Shown here: positions 9,801-19,318 of the stretch, one piece after another
Position numbering within the stretch: the first letter of the stretch is position 1
Layout of the letters: the number at the start of each line of letters is the position of its first letter
Assembly (NCBI GenBank): GCA_043777815.1
Contig: JAYWHH010000002.1
Location: 38,406 to 102,405 of the forward strand
Reading direction: 5' to 3'
Source of the DNA: JAXMDS01 sp043777815
GTDB taxonomy: Bacteria > Pseudomonadota > Alphaproteobacteria > Rickettsiales > Rickettsiaceae
DNA: 64,000 bases
The notes under the pieces: generated by a model
The model's database searches: none
What the model saw: the letters and a program-made list of their open reading frames with translations, nothing else
What the model was told of the DNA's origin: nothing
Translations under genes and position numbers: made by a program

Positions 9801-11516
9801 TTAATGATGATCGTTGTTTTCGTGATTTTCACCCATATGGTTTAAATTCGAAGCTGGTTCGATGTGATTTTCTTGATGATGATCATTATCACTGTTATCC
9901 CTCATTTCTTCTTCATTTTTAGACAAAAGAGCGTTAAATAAATTAATTAAATTAATTTTATTATCATTGTTTTCGCGATTCTCACCCATATGGTTTAAAT
10001 CCGGAAGTGGCCCAGGTATCTCAGCCTGATCTTCATTCTGGTCTATAGGATTTACATTTTGTACCGGCTCAGCTATCTCAACCTGATTTTCATTCTGGTC
10101 TATAGGATTTACATTTTGCACTGGCTCAGCTATCTCAGCCTGATTTTCATTCTGGTCTATAGACTTTATTTTTATAGTAAAATCAACTTTTCCTATATTT
10201 TTTTTATTCTGATTTTTAATCAGAGTATTGATATCTTTATTAAATTTCTCAATATTGATGCCTAATTTAAATGCTTCTTTTGTTACTAAGTATTTTATTA
10301 ATTGATCATCAAGAGATTCAGCACTAAAGCTAATGATTTTAATTTTTATATCTAATGTTTTAAAAACATTTTTCATTTTTTCTAGAACTGTTGAAAAATT
10401 ACCTGATAAATTAATTTTAGTTGTTTTATAGTTTTGTTTCAATATTAGATTGTTTCTAACAATCTTTACACTAGTAATTTTTCCAAAATGATACATACTC
10501 TCATAGCCTACATTAATAGTTAGATAATATTTATTATATTTAGTTTCTAATAAAGAAAAAATAATTTTTATTTCATAGTCATTGTTAGATCTTATACTTA
10601 TTTCACATACTTTATTTTTATTTATTTGAGTAATTATTTTTTTCAAAGGCACTGCATAGTCATGTAAATTACATACATTGCCTTTATGTCTCAAATAATC
10701 TAAAGAAAATTTATTAAAATCTGCTAAACTATATATAAAATTAGAGTCATTAAATTCATCTTTAGTGCTAAGTAATTCTACTCTGTTTTGTAATGATACA
10801 GAGTGTTTTACTTGAGTACTGGGTTTTGATTCAATACTTTCTTGCAACTGAATTATTTTTCGATTAACTGATTGATTGGAAAGTTTTGTAAAAAATATTG
10901 GAGTATCAAAATCATTTTGATGTAATGTATCTACTACAAACGATGTTTTTTTGGATATTGTGGGCATCAATTCTGTCTTTCTATGATATAGTACAGGATT
11001 TCTTGAGTATACCACTTGTCCGAGTGTGTTTACTTCAGTCTGCTGTGCGTTATTGGAATCCCTAAAGAAGCCATGGTAATTTCTAAATTTAGTATAAAAA
11101 TTTAAATATTTTATGAAGTTATCATTATCAATATCAATTGTATTATCTTGAACGTTTATATTGCCTGTTGTATTTCCTGCGTAAACATAGTTTACTTGAT
11201 CAATAGATATTTTTTTTAAATCAGACGAAATTTTAACTTTTACACGATCAATTTTTTCTATTTTAATTTTCATTTGTTCAGATGAATTTCCTACTTTCAT
11301 TTTTATTAGTTCAGATGAATTTTCTGAAATGCAAAAAGCGCTTATAGTAAAAATATACATTTCATCTGTATTTTTTAGATTTAAAAAACCAAAATTATCT
11401 GAAAGTTTATTTTTGGAAATATGAGATTGAATTAGATGAGTTTCTAACTTCAAAGATTTTGATTGAGATTCAGAGTTTATCTCAAGATCTGACCGTGTTA
11501 TATATTCTGACTGCAT
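9801..11516 (-). CDS. Unknown protein with C-terminal acidic tandem repeats
   Basis: 571 residues, no signal peptide or TM. The first ~440 residues are Lys/Asn/Ile-rich with alternating hydrophobic stretches suggesting beta and mixed folds, without a known domain. From about 455 there are three copies of a unit close to IDQNENQAEIAEPVQNVNP, then a distinct acidic, His-rich tail with NHMGENRENND-type repeats ending in NNDHH. The repeat units are nearly identical at the DNA level (about 10010-10165), pointing to recent in-frame growth. Convergent with lepA. A secreted effector or surface protein is possible but unsupported. Confidence 0.6.
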   Translation of the reverse strand: MQSEYITRSDLEINSESQSKSLKLETHLIQSHISKNKLSDNFGFLNLKNTDEMYIFTISAFCISENSSELIKMKVGNSSEQMKIKIEKIDRVKVKISSDLKKISIDQVNYVYAGNTTGNINVQDNTIDIDNDNFIKYLNFYTKFRNYHGFFRDSNNAQQTEVNTLGQVVYSRNPVLYHRKTELMPTISKKTSFVVDTLHQNDFDTPIFFTKLSNQSVNRKIIQLQESIESKPSTQVKHSVSLQNRVELLSTKDEFNDSNFIYSLADFNKFSLDYLRHKGNVCNLHDYAVPLKKIITQINKNKVCEISIRSNNDYEIKIIFSLLETKYNKYYLTINVGYESMYHFGKITSVKIVRNNLILKQNYKTTKINLSGNFSTVLEKMKNVFKTLDIKIKIISFSAESLDDQLIKYLVTKEAFKLGINIEKFNKDINTLIKNQNKKNIGKVDFTIKIKSIDQNENQAEIAEPVQNVNPIDQNENQVEIAEPVQNVNPIDQNEDQAEIPGPLPDLNHMGENRENNDNKINLINLFNALLSKNEEEMRDNSDNDHHQENHIEPASNLNHMGENHENNDHH

Positions 11517-11666
11517 GCTAAAATTTTTTAATTTGATTACATGAAGTAATTATACAATACATTAAATAAGTGTTTTAATTATATTAATGTAATTTATCTA
11601 TATTATTATAATTAAAGCTAGTGAGTTGTAATTTACTTAAAAGTTATAAAGTTATAAAAATTGAAT

Positions 11667-12878
11667 TTAGTTGAAGCTAGAATGTTCTAGTTCTTCTAGC
11701 TTACTTACTAAATCATAGAAGTTGAATTTAGTATGATCAAAATTAACAAGATCTAATATATGTTTAACAGCTTTATTCTCTAATATTTGTAATCTCAAGT
11801 CAGAAAGTCTATTTTGTGGATCTGAAATGAGATATTGGTAATAGGTAGGATTAGTTTGTTGCAACTGTTGTAAATTAAGAATAATATCTTTAGAAGTTAC
11901 TTGTAGTTGATTTTCTTCCGAATATTGATCCAAAAATAATCCAATTTTGGTACGCCTAATAGAATATTTTTTGATAATTGCATCTTGCTCTTCAGAAGTT
12001 TTAGATTCAAAAACTTTAGATTCAGCATTCAGTTCATCCTTAATGTGAGATAAACTTTTTAAGTCTTTATCTACAAGTTGATCTGGAATTTTAAAATCTA
12101 TTTTACTTTCTAGAGTGTTAAAAAGCTGTATCTTAACAAAATTATTAGAACATGCGGCAAATTCTTCCTTAAGCTTATCTTTAATTTTTTCTTCAACTTG
12201 ATCTACTTCAGTTTCAAAAATTATTTTTACTTCCGCATCGGACAATGCTTTCAAACGCTCTTGACCGCTTAAAGACTTAGATGCTTTTATTTGTTCAAGA
12301 TTTAAATCGCTAATGTCTTCCTGAGTCGCTAGTGTTGAATCAGAATTTTGATTTGCAACATTAGCCTGGCTATCAACGTTAGATTTAGCTTCTAGTTTGA
12401 TTTCAGTTTCATTATTATCATAGTTCTCTATTAAGTTATCTAATAAATCACTTATAAACTTACTTACATCGTCTGAAGAAATTTCCTCCATTATTGGCTT
12501 AGTAAGATTTATTGCCGAAAGATCAACCTTAGGAACCTCAGGCATCGGAACATACTCAAAATCTATTTCAGCTGAAGTTTGATCTTCTTGTATGTTAAAT
12601 TTATTTAGCTTTGGTTGACCCAAAAATTTTTCTGATTGAGCAAAAAAATCGAAACCTTTGTTTAAAAGAAGATCTCTAAATTCTTCTTGAATAGCAGGTG
12701 AGAATCGTTTTTTTATTAAATCTTGCGGCACTTTATTTGCTCTAAAACCTTTCAACCTAATTTTAGGTTGAACTTTTTCTAAAGCTAAAGCATATGTTTC
12801 TTTCATTTCGTCAGAATTGACCTTAATGGTGCAAACTCTATAAGTATCTGAAATATCTTTTTTAGATAATATTTCCAT
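11667..12878 (-). CDS. tig: Trigger factor lacking a recognisable PPIase domain
   Basis: Trigger factor is the ribosome-bound chaperone. 403 residues. The N-terminal ribosome-binding domain has the conserved loop LKGFRANKVPQDLIKKRF (about 37-54), and the C-terminal helical domain is recognisable, including FDFKIPDQLVDK-type sequence (DFKIPDQLVDKDL, about 255-267). Where the FKBP-type prolyl isomerase domain normally sits (about 150-250 in E. coli) there are only about 70 Asn/Ser/Gln-rich residues (around 155-215) without FKBP motifs. The chaperone role probably remains; isomerase activity is probably lost. A tRNA-Leu gene lies just upstream, the usual alphaproteobacterial neighbour. Confidence 0.9.
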   Translation of the reverse strand: MEILSKKDISDTYRVCTIKVNSDEMKETYALALEKVQPKIRLKGFRANKVPQDLIKKRFSPAIQEEFRDLLLNKGFDFFAQSEKFLGQPKLNKFNIQEDQTSAEIDFEYVPMPEVPKVDLSAINLTKPIMEEISSDDVSKFISDLLDNLIENYDNNETEIKLEAKSNVDSQANVANQNSDSTLATQEDISDLNLEQIKASKSLSGQERLKALSDAEVKIIFETEVDQVEEKIKDKLKEEFAACSNNFVKIQLFNTLESKIDFKIPDQLVDKDLKSLSHIKDELNAESKVFESKTSEEQDAIIKKYSIRRTKIGLFLDQYSEENQLQVTSKDIILNLQQLQQTNPTYYQYLISDPQNRLSDLRLQILENKAVKHILDLVNFDHTKFNFYDLVSKLEELEHSSFN

Positions 12879-12925
12879 ATCTTCAAATAAGTATTTAACG
12901 TGCTGTGATTATTGAATTTTTTGAA

Positions 12926-13009
12926 TACGAATAAAGGGACTTGAACCCCCACAATGTTACCATTACTAGGACCTAAACCTAGCGCGTCTACCAGTTCCGC
13001 CATATTCGC
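12926..13009 (-). tRNA. tRNA-Leu (anticodon UAG)
   Basis: Read on the minus strand it folds as a class II tRNA: acceptor GCGAATA pairs with TATTCGT (first pair G-U), D-arm with GGCGGAACTGGTAGACGC, anticodon stem-loop CTAGG-TTTAGGT-CCTAG (anticodon TAG), a variable arm, and T-arm with GGGGGTTCAAGTCCC. CCA is not encoded. 84 bases, normal for tRNA-Leu. Confidence 0.96.
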
Positions 13010-13012
13010 ATA

Positions 13013-14308
13013 TTATATATGCCAAAAGTTTTTCAAAATAGCACTATATATATTATACAGATTTTCGATACATTTACAAGATATATATTCATTTTTTTGA
13101 TGAGCAGTTTCATATTTAAAGCCGCATTCAATAATTTTGCAGTATTTATGTAAAAACCTTGCATCTGATGTTCCGCCATTATTGATTGTGCTGGGGGTAG
13201 GCAACCCAACTTCTTCTATACTTTGTGAAACTATTTGTAAGAAATTTATTTCCTCATCTTCAAAATTTTGTTCGAAACTATCTGCTCCAATTTTATATGT
13301 AAGGGTGTAATTGATTGGAATATTACTAATGCTATAACTGAAAAGATTTTGAGATGTTTTTAATAAAGATTTCTCCACCAAAGATATGATTTGATTTGAA
13401 GAATATTTTCCAAGATAACGTGTATTAAATTTGGCACTTGATGTATCAAGAACTAAATTAGTTGTTTTATTTTCGCATAATAATTCCGTCACTTCAAAGC
13501 TTATTTCTTTATCAATTATCTGCAACTGTATTTCTTTACGAAAATTATTTAATGCAACGAATAAAAAATTATTTGGATTAGTTAAGTTTTCTGGGTAAGC
13601 TACATGACCTTGTTTTCCAACTGCTTTTATATCAAAGTTAATGCTGCCACGTCTTCCAGTTTTAATATTATCTCCTGTATTTTGAATTGAAGTAGGTTCG
13701 CCTAAAATACAATGAGTGATTTTATAATCATTATTATCCAACCACTCAATCATTTTTTGAGTTCCATTAGTTGCATCAGCCTCCTCATCCCCTGTTAACA
13801 ACACAGAAATTTTCATCTTAGCATCCTTTGGATCACAAAAATATTGTGAATTTGAGTTAATAAAATCTTTTATTGCCTGCATAAATACTCCAATTGCGCC
13901 TTTCATATCGCAAGCTCCTCTAAATTGTACTTTTTCATCTTTAATGACTAGTGTAAATGGATCATCATTCCAATTAGGTCCCGGTGGCACCACATCTATG
14001 TGTCCAGCAAAGCAAAAATTAATAAAATTGTTTTTTAAGGAATAATTTTGACTTTTTCCATAAACTTTTAATTGATCTATCATTGACTCTTTTAGCCCAA
14101 TTTCAGCATAAAGATTTTTAGTATCAACAAATTGTTTTACTATGACATGAAATCCTAAATTGTTCAAAAATGATTCAATATAATCAAAACAACCAGCGTT
14201 ATCTGGTGAAATTGATTTATAGCCTCCTAACTTTGTCAATATTTCAATAATAGAATTAAATTTATCGCGATCATAAAAAGCGCCACTATTACTTTTATTG
14301 TTTTGCAT
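13013..14308 (-). CDS. dapE: Succinyl-diaminopimelate desuccinylase (DapE, M20 family)
   Basis: DapE releases LL-diaminopimelate from its N-succinyl form in lysine and peptidoglycan precursor synthesis. 431 residues, longer than the usual ~375-390. Zinc-site and catalytic motifs are visible: FAGHIDVVPPG (about 92-102), RGACDMKGAIG, LTGDEEADATNGT, LGEPTS and, near the C-terminus, NNGGTSDARF and TAHQKNEY with the conserved His. Extra length is spread over Asn-rich loops. Together with murE it indicates that meso-DAP peptidoglycan precursors are made. It starts about 60 bases from the next plus-strand gene. Confidence 0.92.
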   Translation of the reverse strand: MQNNKSNSGAFYDRDKFNSIIEILTKLGGYKSISPDNAGCFDYIESFLNNLGFHVIVKQFVDTKNLYAEIGLKESMIDQLKVYGKSQNYSLKNNFINFCFAGHIDVVPPGPNWNDDPFTLVIKDEKVQFRGACDMKGAIGVFMQAIKDFINSNSQYFCDPKDAKMKISVLLTGDEEADATNGTQKMIEWLDNNDYKITHCILGEPTSIQNTGDNIKTGRRGSINFDIKAVGKQGHVAYPENLTNPNNFLFVALNNFRKEIQLQIIDKEISFEVTELLCENKTTNLVLDTSSAKFNTRYLGKYSSNQIISLVEKSLLKTSQNLFSYSISNIPINYTLTYKIGADSFEQNFEDEEINFLQIVSQSIEEVGLPTPSTINNGGTSDARFLHKYCKIIECGFKYETAHQKNEYISCKCIENLYNIYSAILKNFWHI

Positions 14309-14364
14309 TATTTCTCTAGATTAATCTCTTATACTTTTCAAATAAAGTATATCTCATATTATAT

Positions 14365-14619
14365 ATGACACTAAGTTGCCACTTACTTTTATCATTAAGC
14401 CTATTTGCCTGCTTATATTTGATCTTTATAAAAAGAAAATTTAGCTACAAATTAGTATTATTGAATAGTATAAATAATTTATTTATTTGTATCTTATTAA
14501 TTGTTTGCATGGAAAATCATAATCTATCAGTAGCAATTGATATCAGTTACATATATATTCTACTGAGTCACATCTTAATTTCTATTCTGCAGAAAAGAAG
14601 CTCTCAATATAAAAATTAA
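14365..14619 (+). CDS. Small membrane protein, possibly MrpF/PhaF-like
   Basis: 84 residues forming three hydrophobic segments (about 3-22, 35-50, 58-77). The order of short basic loops and the segment IDISYIYILLSHILISIL resemble the F subunit of Mrp/Pha cation-proton antiporters (three TMs, about 90 residues), but the similarity is weak and no other mrp gene is near. It is divergent from dapE with only 56 bases between. Confidence 0.45.
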   Translation: MTLSCHLLLSLSLFACLYLIFIKRKFSYKLVLLNSINNLFICILLIVCMENHNLSVAIDISYIYILLSHILISILQKRSSQYKN

Positions 14620-14687
14620 ATGTCTTTTAATTTTGCTTTACAGTTAATATTCATAAAAACAAAATCAATAATAAATTTATGCTAAGC

Positions 14688-14768
14688 CAAAATTAGTAAT
14701 AACTTTATACAATAAACTTGCAAAGCAACTAAATCTTTATACAATAAACTTGCAAACCAGCTAAATCC
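14688..14768. repeat. Short direct repeat before rpmH
   Basis: Two copies of about 35 bases (ctttatacaataaacttgca followed by aa, a variable base and cagctaaat-like sequence) occur side by side. The rest of 14620-14860 is AT-rich; a tataat hexamer near 14827 could be the -10 box for rpmH. Confidence 0.7.
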
Positions 14769-14860
14769 AACTTTTTAAATAACAACTAATCTAGAATGTA
14801 GTTTCTAAATTCACAATAGTTTGAGATATAATTAGGTTTATATTTAAACTCTAATCTTTT

Positions 14861-15001
14861 ATGTTAAGAACCTTTCAGCCAAAAAGTAAGAAGGTAAGGT
14901 TAACCAAGCACGGATTCATGTATAGAATGTCTACTAGTACAGGTAGAAATATACTTAATAGACGAAGACACAAAGGAAGAAAACGCATTGCTGTTATTTA
15001 G
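14861..15001 (+). CDS. rpmH: 50S ribosomal protein bL34
   Basis: 46 residues with the diagnostic L34 pattern: [20 protein letters not shown], then [20 protein letters not shown]. Length is normal (44-47). It is directly followed by rnpA, the conserved pair found across bacteria. It ends at TAG 14999-15001, nine bases before the rnpA start. Confidence 0.97.
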   Translation: MLRTFQPKSKKVRLTKHGFMYRMSTSTGRNILNRRRHKGRKRIAVI

Positions 15002-15009
15002 TCAACTTT

Positions 15010-15495
15010 GTGAGAAGGCTATATAAAGGGGTATATTCAATATCTTCCAAATTAATTTTTTCACAACTGTCTAAAAAAGGCAATAAATTTGCTACACAGT
15101 TTTGTAAGTCTAGTTATTTACATAATTTATCATTAGAAGTAATTGAAAATAGTGCTCAATTTGCACATAAAATTGCCTCGAATAATAATTTATCTTCTAA
15201 TAAACATATTAATTTAAAACATCAAAATTTTTCTCCAGGGGAATCTTTTCAAAAAGATACAATAAATCTTGCAGTTAGAATTAGTAAAAAAAATATAAAG
15301 CGAGCAGTAGACCGCAATCTAATGAAAAGACGTTTTTTTCATATAGTTCGGACTTTTATACAGTCCTCATCTGACTTAACGGACAAAATTTGTATCCATC
15401 CTGGATATTACGTATTCTATATCAATAAAAAAATATGTCATTTTGATCTGCTATTAGAAATAAAATCTCATTTTACTAATTACATTCCTAACTAA
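15010..15495 (+). CDS. rnpA: Ribonuclease P protein component
   Basis: RnpA binds RNase P RNA and helps process tRNA 5' ends. 161 residues from a GTG start (no closer ATG in frame). The conserved region is AVRISKKNIKRAVDRNLMKR (about 97-116), matching the family RNR-type motif, and RFFHIVRTF. The N-terminal half (about 30-90) contains an unusual Asn/Ser-rich insertion, making the protein longer than the common ~115-125 residues. yidD and yidC, usual downstream neighbours, are absent. Confidence 0.93.
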   Translation: MRRLYKGVYSISSKLIFSQLSKKGNKFATQFCKSSYLHNLSLEVIENSAQFAHKIASNNNLSSNKHINLKHQNFSPGESFQKDTINLAVRISKKNIKRAVDRNLMKRRFFHIVRTFIQSSSDLTDKICIHPGYYVFYINKKICHFDLLLEIKSHFTNYIPN

Positions 15496-15602
15496 TTTCA
15501 TTTTTCAAGATTAAAGGTTTTCTGTTTTTTCTCAACAAATTATCTATACACTGAACATATGATTGGTATATGATTGATATTATAAATCATAAGTAGAAAA
15601 CA

Positions 15603-16718
15603 ATGGATTTGTCGCTTGAAGATCTCAAAATAATACGCATGTCTAGATCAAAACTTAAGGGTAAAGTAATTTCACCAGGCATATTAAGAAATTTAATACA
15701 TGTGTTTGAATCGGTAGATCAGGCTTTTTTACATTTACAAAAATTTTTAGATGCTAACGGCTCTTCAATTGCCACTGAAGTAGAAATAGAAAAAGAATTA
15801 TCTAAAGTTAAAAACTTTGGCGCCAAAATAATTACACACAAAAGCAGATCTTATCCACGAATTTTGAAATTAATACCTGATTATCCACTAGTACTTACCT
15901 ATTTAGGAAATATAGATCTAATAAATCAAAAAGTTTTTGGCATAGTTGGGTCTCGAAATGCTTCACATATGGGGCAGAGTTTTGCTACTAAGATAAGTTC
16001 AGAATTAGTTTCATATGGATTTGTAGTAATTTCAGGTTTAGCAAGGGGCATAGATACGTCTGCCCATATGGGAGCTATTAAATCTACAATAGCTGTTATG
16101 GCAGGAGGGATAGATCATATTTATCCACAAGAAAATTTAAATCTATATCAGAAGATATCAGATCAGGGTTTAATAATTACAGAAAATAAGATTGGACATA
16201 ATCCAATAGCAATAGACTTTAGAGCTAGAAACAGAATTATAGCAGGAGTTGCATTAGGAGTATGCGTAGTAGAGGCAGCGAAATTATCTGGATCTTTAGT
16301 TACGGCAAGATTTGCACTTGAATATAATCGGGATGTTTTTGCTGTTCCTGGTCAGCCTTTAGATCCTAGGAGCTTTGGTACTAATAGCCTGATATTAGAT
16401 GGAGCTTATATGGTAAACTCTATAGAAGACATTATTAGAAATCTTAATGATATAAATAATGTATTAGATATTAATAAAAATATGGTAGTTCAGGAATCTT
16501 TTGGAAAAGTAGATTTGTTTAATATAAATGCCAATTCATATAAAACAGTTTTAGATATTTTAAATTTTAATCCAACTTCTATTGAAATGATTCATAATTA
16601 TTCGCGAATGGAACTTAGGGTATTACATTTGATTTTATTAGAACTTGAGTTAACAGATAAAGTTAAAAGATATAGTGGCAATAAATTTGCTTTAAATTCA
16701 CTATCAGAATTTGAATAA
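15603..16718 (+). CDS. dprA: DNA-processing protein DprA
   Basis: DprA loads RecA on incoming single-stranded DNA during transformation and is often kept in Rickettsiales. 371 residues. The Rossmann core has VFGIVGSRNASHMGQ (about 116-130), VISGLARGIDTSAH, IAVMAGGIDHIYP, RARNRIIAGVALGVCVVEAA and SGSLVTARFALEYNRDVFAVPGQ split over about 200-255; the C-terminal ~60 residues fit the DprA winged-helix domain. N-terminal ~70 residues are SAM/HhH-like. It is alone here, with decayed tail copies after its stop. Confidence 0.95.
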   Translation: MDLSLEDLKIIRMSRSKLKGKVISPGILRNLIHVFESVDQAFLHLQKFLDANGSSIATEVEIEKELSKVKNFGAKIITHKSRSYPRILKLIPDYPLVLTYLGNIDLINQKVFGIVGSRNASHMGQSFATKISSELVSYGFVVISGLARGIDTSAHMGAIKSTIAVMAGGIDHIYPQENLNLYQKISDQGLIITENKIGHNPIAIDFRARNRIIAGVALGVCVVEAAKLSGSLVTARFALEYNRDVFAVPGQPLDPRSFGTNSLILDGAYMVNSIEDIIRNLNDINNVLDINKNMVVQESFGKVDLFNINANSYKTVLDILNFNPTSIEMIHNYSRMELRVLHLILLELELTDKVKRYSGNKFALNSLSEFE

Positions 16719-16785
16719 TGGTGATACAGAACCTGGAAAACTAATCATAATTTGAATAATGATGAGGCGGTACTTTGAAAACTAA
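16700..16785. repeat. Short decayed duplicate of the dprA 3' end
   Basis: The gene end, agaatttgaataatggtgat followed by acagaacctggaaaactaa, recurs as ataatttgaataatgatgag and ctttgaaaactaa. It is one imperfect copy of about 40 bases. Confidence 0.55.
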
Positions 16786-16825
16786 CTTAAAAAAATAATA
16801 GTTTCTTGTTTTAACAAATAAAAAT

Positions 16826-17968
16826 ATGATAAATCATTCAATATCTTCTCACGTTTATTTAGATCATAACGCAACTACAGCTATGACGAAGCCAGTTGTT
16901 GAATTCTATATCAACACACTAAATCAGTTGTCAAACTTACCTTTAAATCCTTCTTCTGTGCATTTTTATGGTCAGATAGCAAAGAAATATATGAATCAAG
17001 CTCGAAAAGATATTATAAATGCGTTTAATGTAGACCACAAAAAATTTGAATTTATTTTTACATCATCTGGAACAGAGAGTAATCATATAGTGTTGAGTCA
17101 TTTTTTAAGACACGGATATGTAATTGGTTCCAATATGGAACATTCATCTATTTACGAAAATTTATCTAACAAAATTCCATCTAATTCAGAAAGTGAGCCA
17201 GATTTGAGATATTTGGAAAAAGAATTAAGTGGCATAAGAGATACTAATCCAAATATACCAATTTTAGTCACAGTAATGTACGCAAATAATGAAACTGGCT
17301 TAATAGTTGATATCAATTCTATATCTTTTATTTGTAAAAAATATGGAGCATATTTACATTCAGATTGCTCTCAAGGCTTAGGAAAAATACCATTACTGAT
17401 TGATATGATTGATTTTATGACTTTTTCATCTCATAAATGCGGTGGGCCTCATGGCATTGGTGGCCTGCTTATCAGAAAAGGAATCCTAACTAGTATTTTG
17501 AAAGGCGGTGGACAAGAATTTGGAATACGTCATGGATCTGAAAACGTAATAAACAGTTTAACTTTTAGCTTTGCTATAAAACAAGCTATTTTACAACAAG
17601 ATAAATACTATAAACATACTTTAGAGCTTAGGAATTTTTTAGAAGATAGCCTGGAAAATAACTTAGATATAGAAAAAGAATCTCAAGATTCTTATATGAT
17701 AGTTGCTCACAAAAATCATAACAGATTGCCCAATACCAGCATGATAATTTTGAATTGTGAAGTTGATATAAATATGATAGTTGCGAAGTTTGATATGCAT
17801 GGAATATCTATTTCATCTGGTTCAGCCTGCTCATCTGGCTCAACTAAAGAAAATTATGTTTTAAAGAATATATTTGGTAGAAACAAAGGTATCAGAGTTA
17901 GCATGGGGACCAATACCACTAGAGTAGAAATTGAGTATTTTTTGAAAATATTAAAACAAATATACTAA
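16826..17968 (+). CDS. Cysteine desulfurase (class V aminotransferase, NifS/IscS family)
   Basis: These PLP enzymes take sulfur from cysteine for Fe-S clusters or tRNA thiolation. 380 residues. Visible: the N-terminal YLDHNATT (about 12-19), NNETG (about 154-158), HSDCSQ, the PLP lysine in FSSHKCGGPHGIGGL (about 202-216), FGIRHGSENV, and the catalytic Cys loop SSGSACSSGS (about 331-340). It is not beside iscU/iscA. The downstream partner in this organism could be MnmA, encoded at 25 kb; that is inference. Confidence 0.93.
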   Translation: MINHSISSHVYLDHNATTAMTKPVVEFYINTLNQLSNLPLNPSSVHFYGQIAKKYMNQARKDIINAFNVDHKKFEFIFTSSGTESNHIVLSHFLRHGYVIGSNMEHSSIYENLSNKIPSNSESEPDLRYLEKELSGIRDTNPNIPILVTVMYANNETGLIVDINSISFICKKYGAYLHSDCSQGLGKIPLLIDMIDFMTFSSHKCGGPHGIGGLLIRKGILTSILKGGGQEFGIRHGSENVINSLTFSFAIKQAILQQDKYYKHTLELRNFLEDSLENNLDIEKESQDSYMIVAHKNHNRLPNTSMIILNCEVDINMIVAKFDMHGISISSGSACSSGSTKENYVLKNIFGRNKGIRVSMGTNTTRVEIEYFLKILKQIY

Positions 17969-18165
17969 AGTTTTTAAAATATTGACATAGAGTTTATACA
18001 TAAAATTTCACAAGAATAAATGAAATTTTGTATATGTAAGTTCTTGTGCAGTGAGTTTGCTTAGTGCTTATTAAACAGAAGATACAGTGAATTTGTTAAC
18101 TAGCTATTGAGCATAAATGATTTACAGTTTCAAACTTTTTACAATATATTAATAATCAAAATTAT

Positions 18166-18198
18166 CCATGAATAAGTTTATTGATGGGCTTTTTTTAT
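18166..18198 (+). terminator. Possible Rho-independent terminator
   Basis: ccatgaataa (18166-18175) pairs with ttattgatgg (18178-18187) with one mismatch, followed by gcttttttta. It lies about 200 bases past the cysteine desulfurase stop. The rest of 17969-18435 is AT-rich with no gene; it must also hold the pal promoter. Confidence 0.5.
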
Positions 18199-18435
18199 TT
18201 GCAAGACGTGCAGCTATGCAATTTTTTAATTGTGTTCTAAGCGTCAACAAAACCACTAAGTTAATTCATCTAAATTAAGTCTATAGTGTATTCAAAATGC
18301 AAAATGTTGTTCTTGTGTGACATTAAAATAATAATAAAACTGCAATTTAGATTTATTTTATGTTTAAGTTTGAAAAAATTTGTATTCATTTCAGTTCTAT
18401 ATTAAGATATTAGGGAAACAAATTAGACTTTTTTT

Positions 18436-18906
18436 ATGAAAAAAATTATTTCACAAACCTTATTGATATTATTAGCGTCCAGCGTTTTAGTTGGTTGTAA
18501 GAAAGCTGCAAAGCCTACGAATACTAATCAATATCAGGATGTCACAGTAACGGATAATACAACCACCAATACTCAAGTAGCTATTGAAAGCGCTACAATA
18601 CACTTTGACTTCGATAGAAGTGATGTGAGAAGTGCTGATGAGGAGGCTGTAGTTAGCTTTGCAAATGCAGTTCAAGTTGGAAACTCTATCACAATAGAAG
18701 GGCATTGTGACAAGAGAGGAACTAGAGAATATAACTTGGCATTAGGCGAAAAACGCGCAAATGCTGTTAGATCTTTCTTAGAGTCTGGAGGCTTTAAAGG
18801 AACAATACAAACTGTTTCTTATGGAAAAGACAAGCCTATCAATGAAGAAGATAGCTCTAAAGCTCACGCTGAAAACAGAAGAGCTGTGTTGATGTTAGAT
18901 AAATAA
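18436..18906 (+). CDS. pal: Peptidoglycan-associated lipoprotein Pal
   Basis: Pal is an outer-membrane lipoprotein that grips peptidoglycan and works with TolB. 156 residues: lipoprotein signal with lipobox LVGC (Cys at 21), a Thr/Asn linker, then an OmpA-like domain from about 52 with IHFDFDRSDVRS, IEGHCDKRGTREYNLALGEK, RANAVRSFLESGG and VSYGKDKP. These are the family's DAP-binding residues. tolB is not adjacent. The 411 bases after it (18907-19318) hold no gene or clear repeat. Confidence 0.96.
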   Translation: MKKIISQTLLILLASSVLVGCKKAAKPTNTNQYQDVTVTDNTTTNTQVAIESATIHFDFDRSDVRSADEEAVVSFANAVQVGNSITIEGHCDKRGTREYNLALGEKRANAVRSFLESGGFKGTIQTVSYGKDKPINEEDSSKAHAENRRAVLMLDK

Positions 18907-19318
18907 AGATAAAAAACAGAAGAAGTTCCTATCTTAGAAATCTTTTTAAGTGTGGAATGTGTTCTGTAAACTTTTTTATATTTGAATTTAATTCAGCGCA
19001 TTAGACGTTTAAACAGATAGATAATTCTGTTGACATCTTTTGATATTTTTAATATAAATTTAAGATTTAAAACATAATGTCTCGTATTTCAGATTATTTT
19101 TTTATCAGAATCTTAAAAACTCAACTTTAATACGCTTTATAGAAAGATTTATTTTCTATGAGTTATAAAAACTACAGTATAAAAATTTACTTATTGCTAG
19201 TATAAGAATCATTGTATGTGAGTACAAACAGTATTATATGGGTAATAAAGTCAACCTTTAGATGATTTTTAAATTTTAACGCTACCAGATATAATTTTTT
19301 ATAAATAAATTATTTCAT
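18907..19318. other. Spacer between pal and murE
   Basis: 412 AT-rich bases. I see no ORF, RNA gene, clear terminator or repeat; the murE promoter should lie here. Confidence 0.5.
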
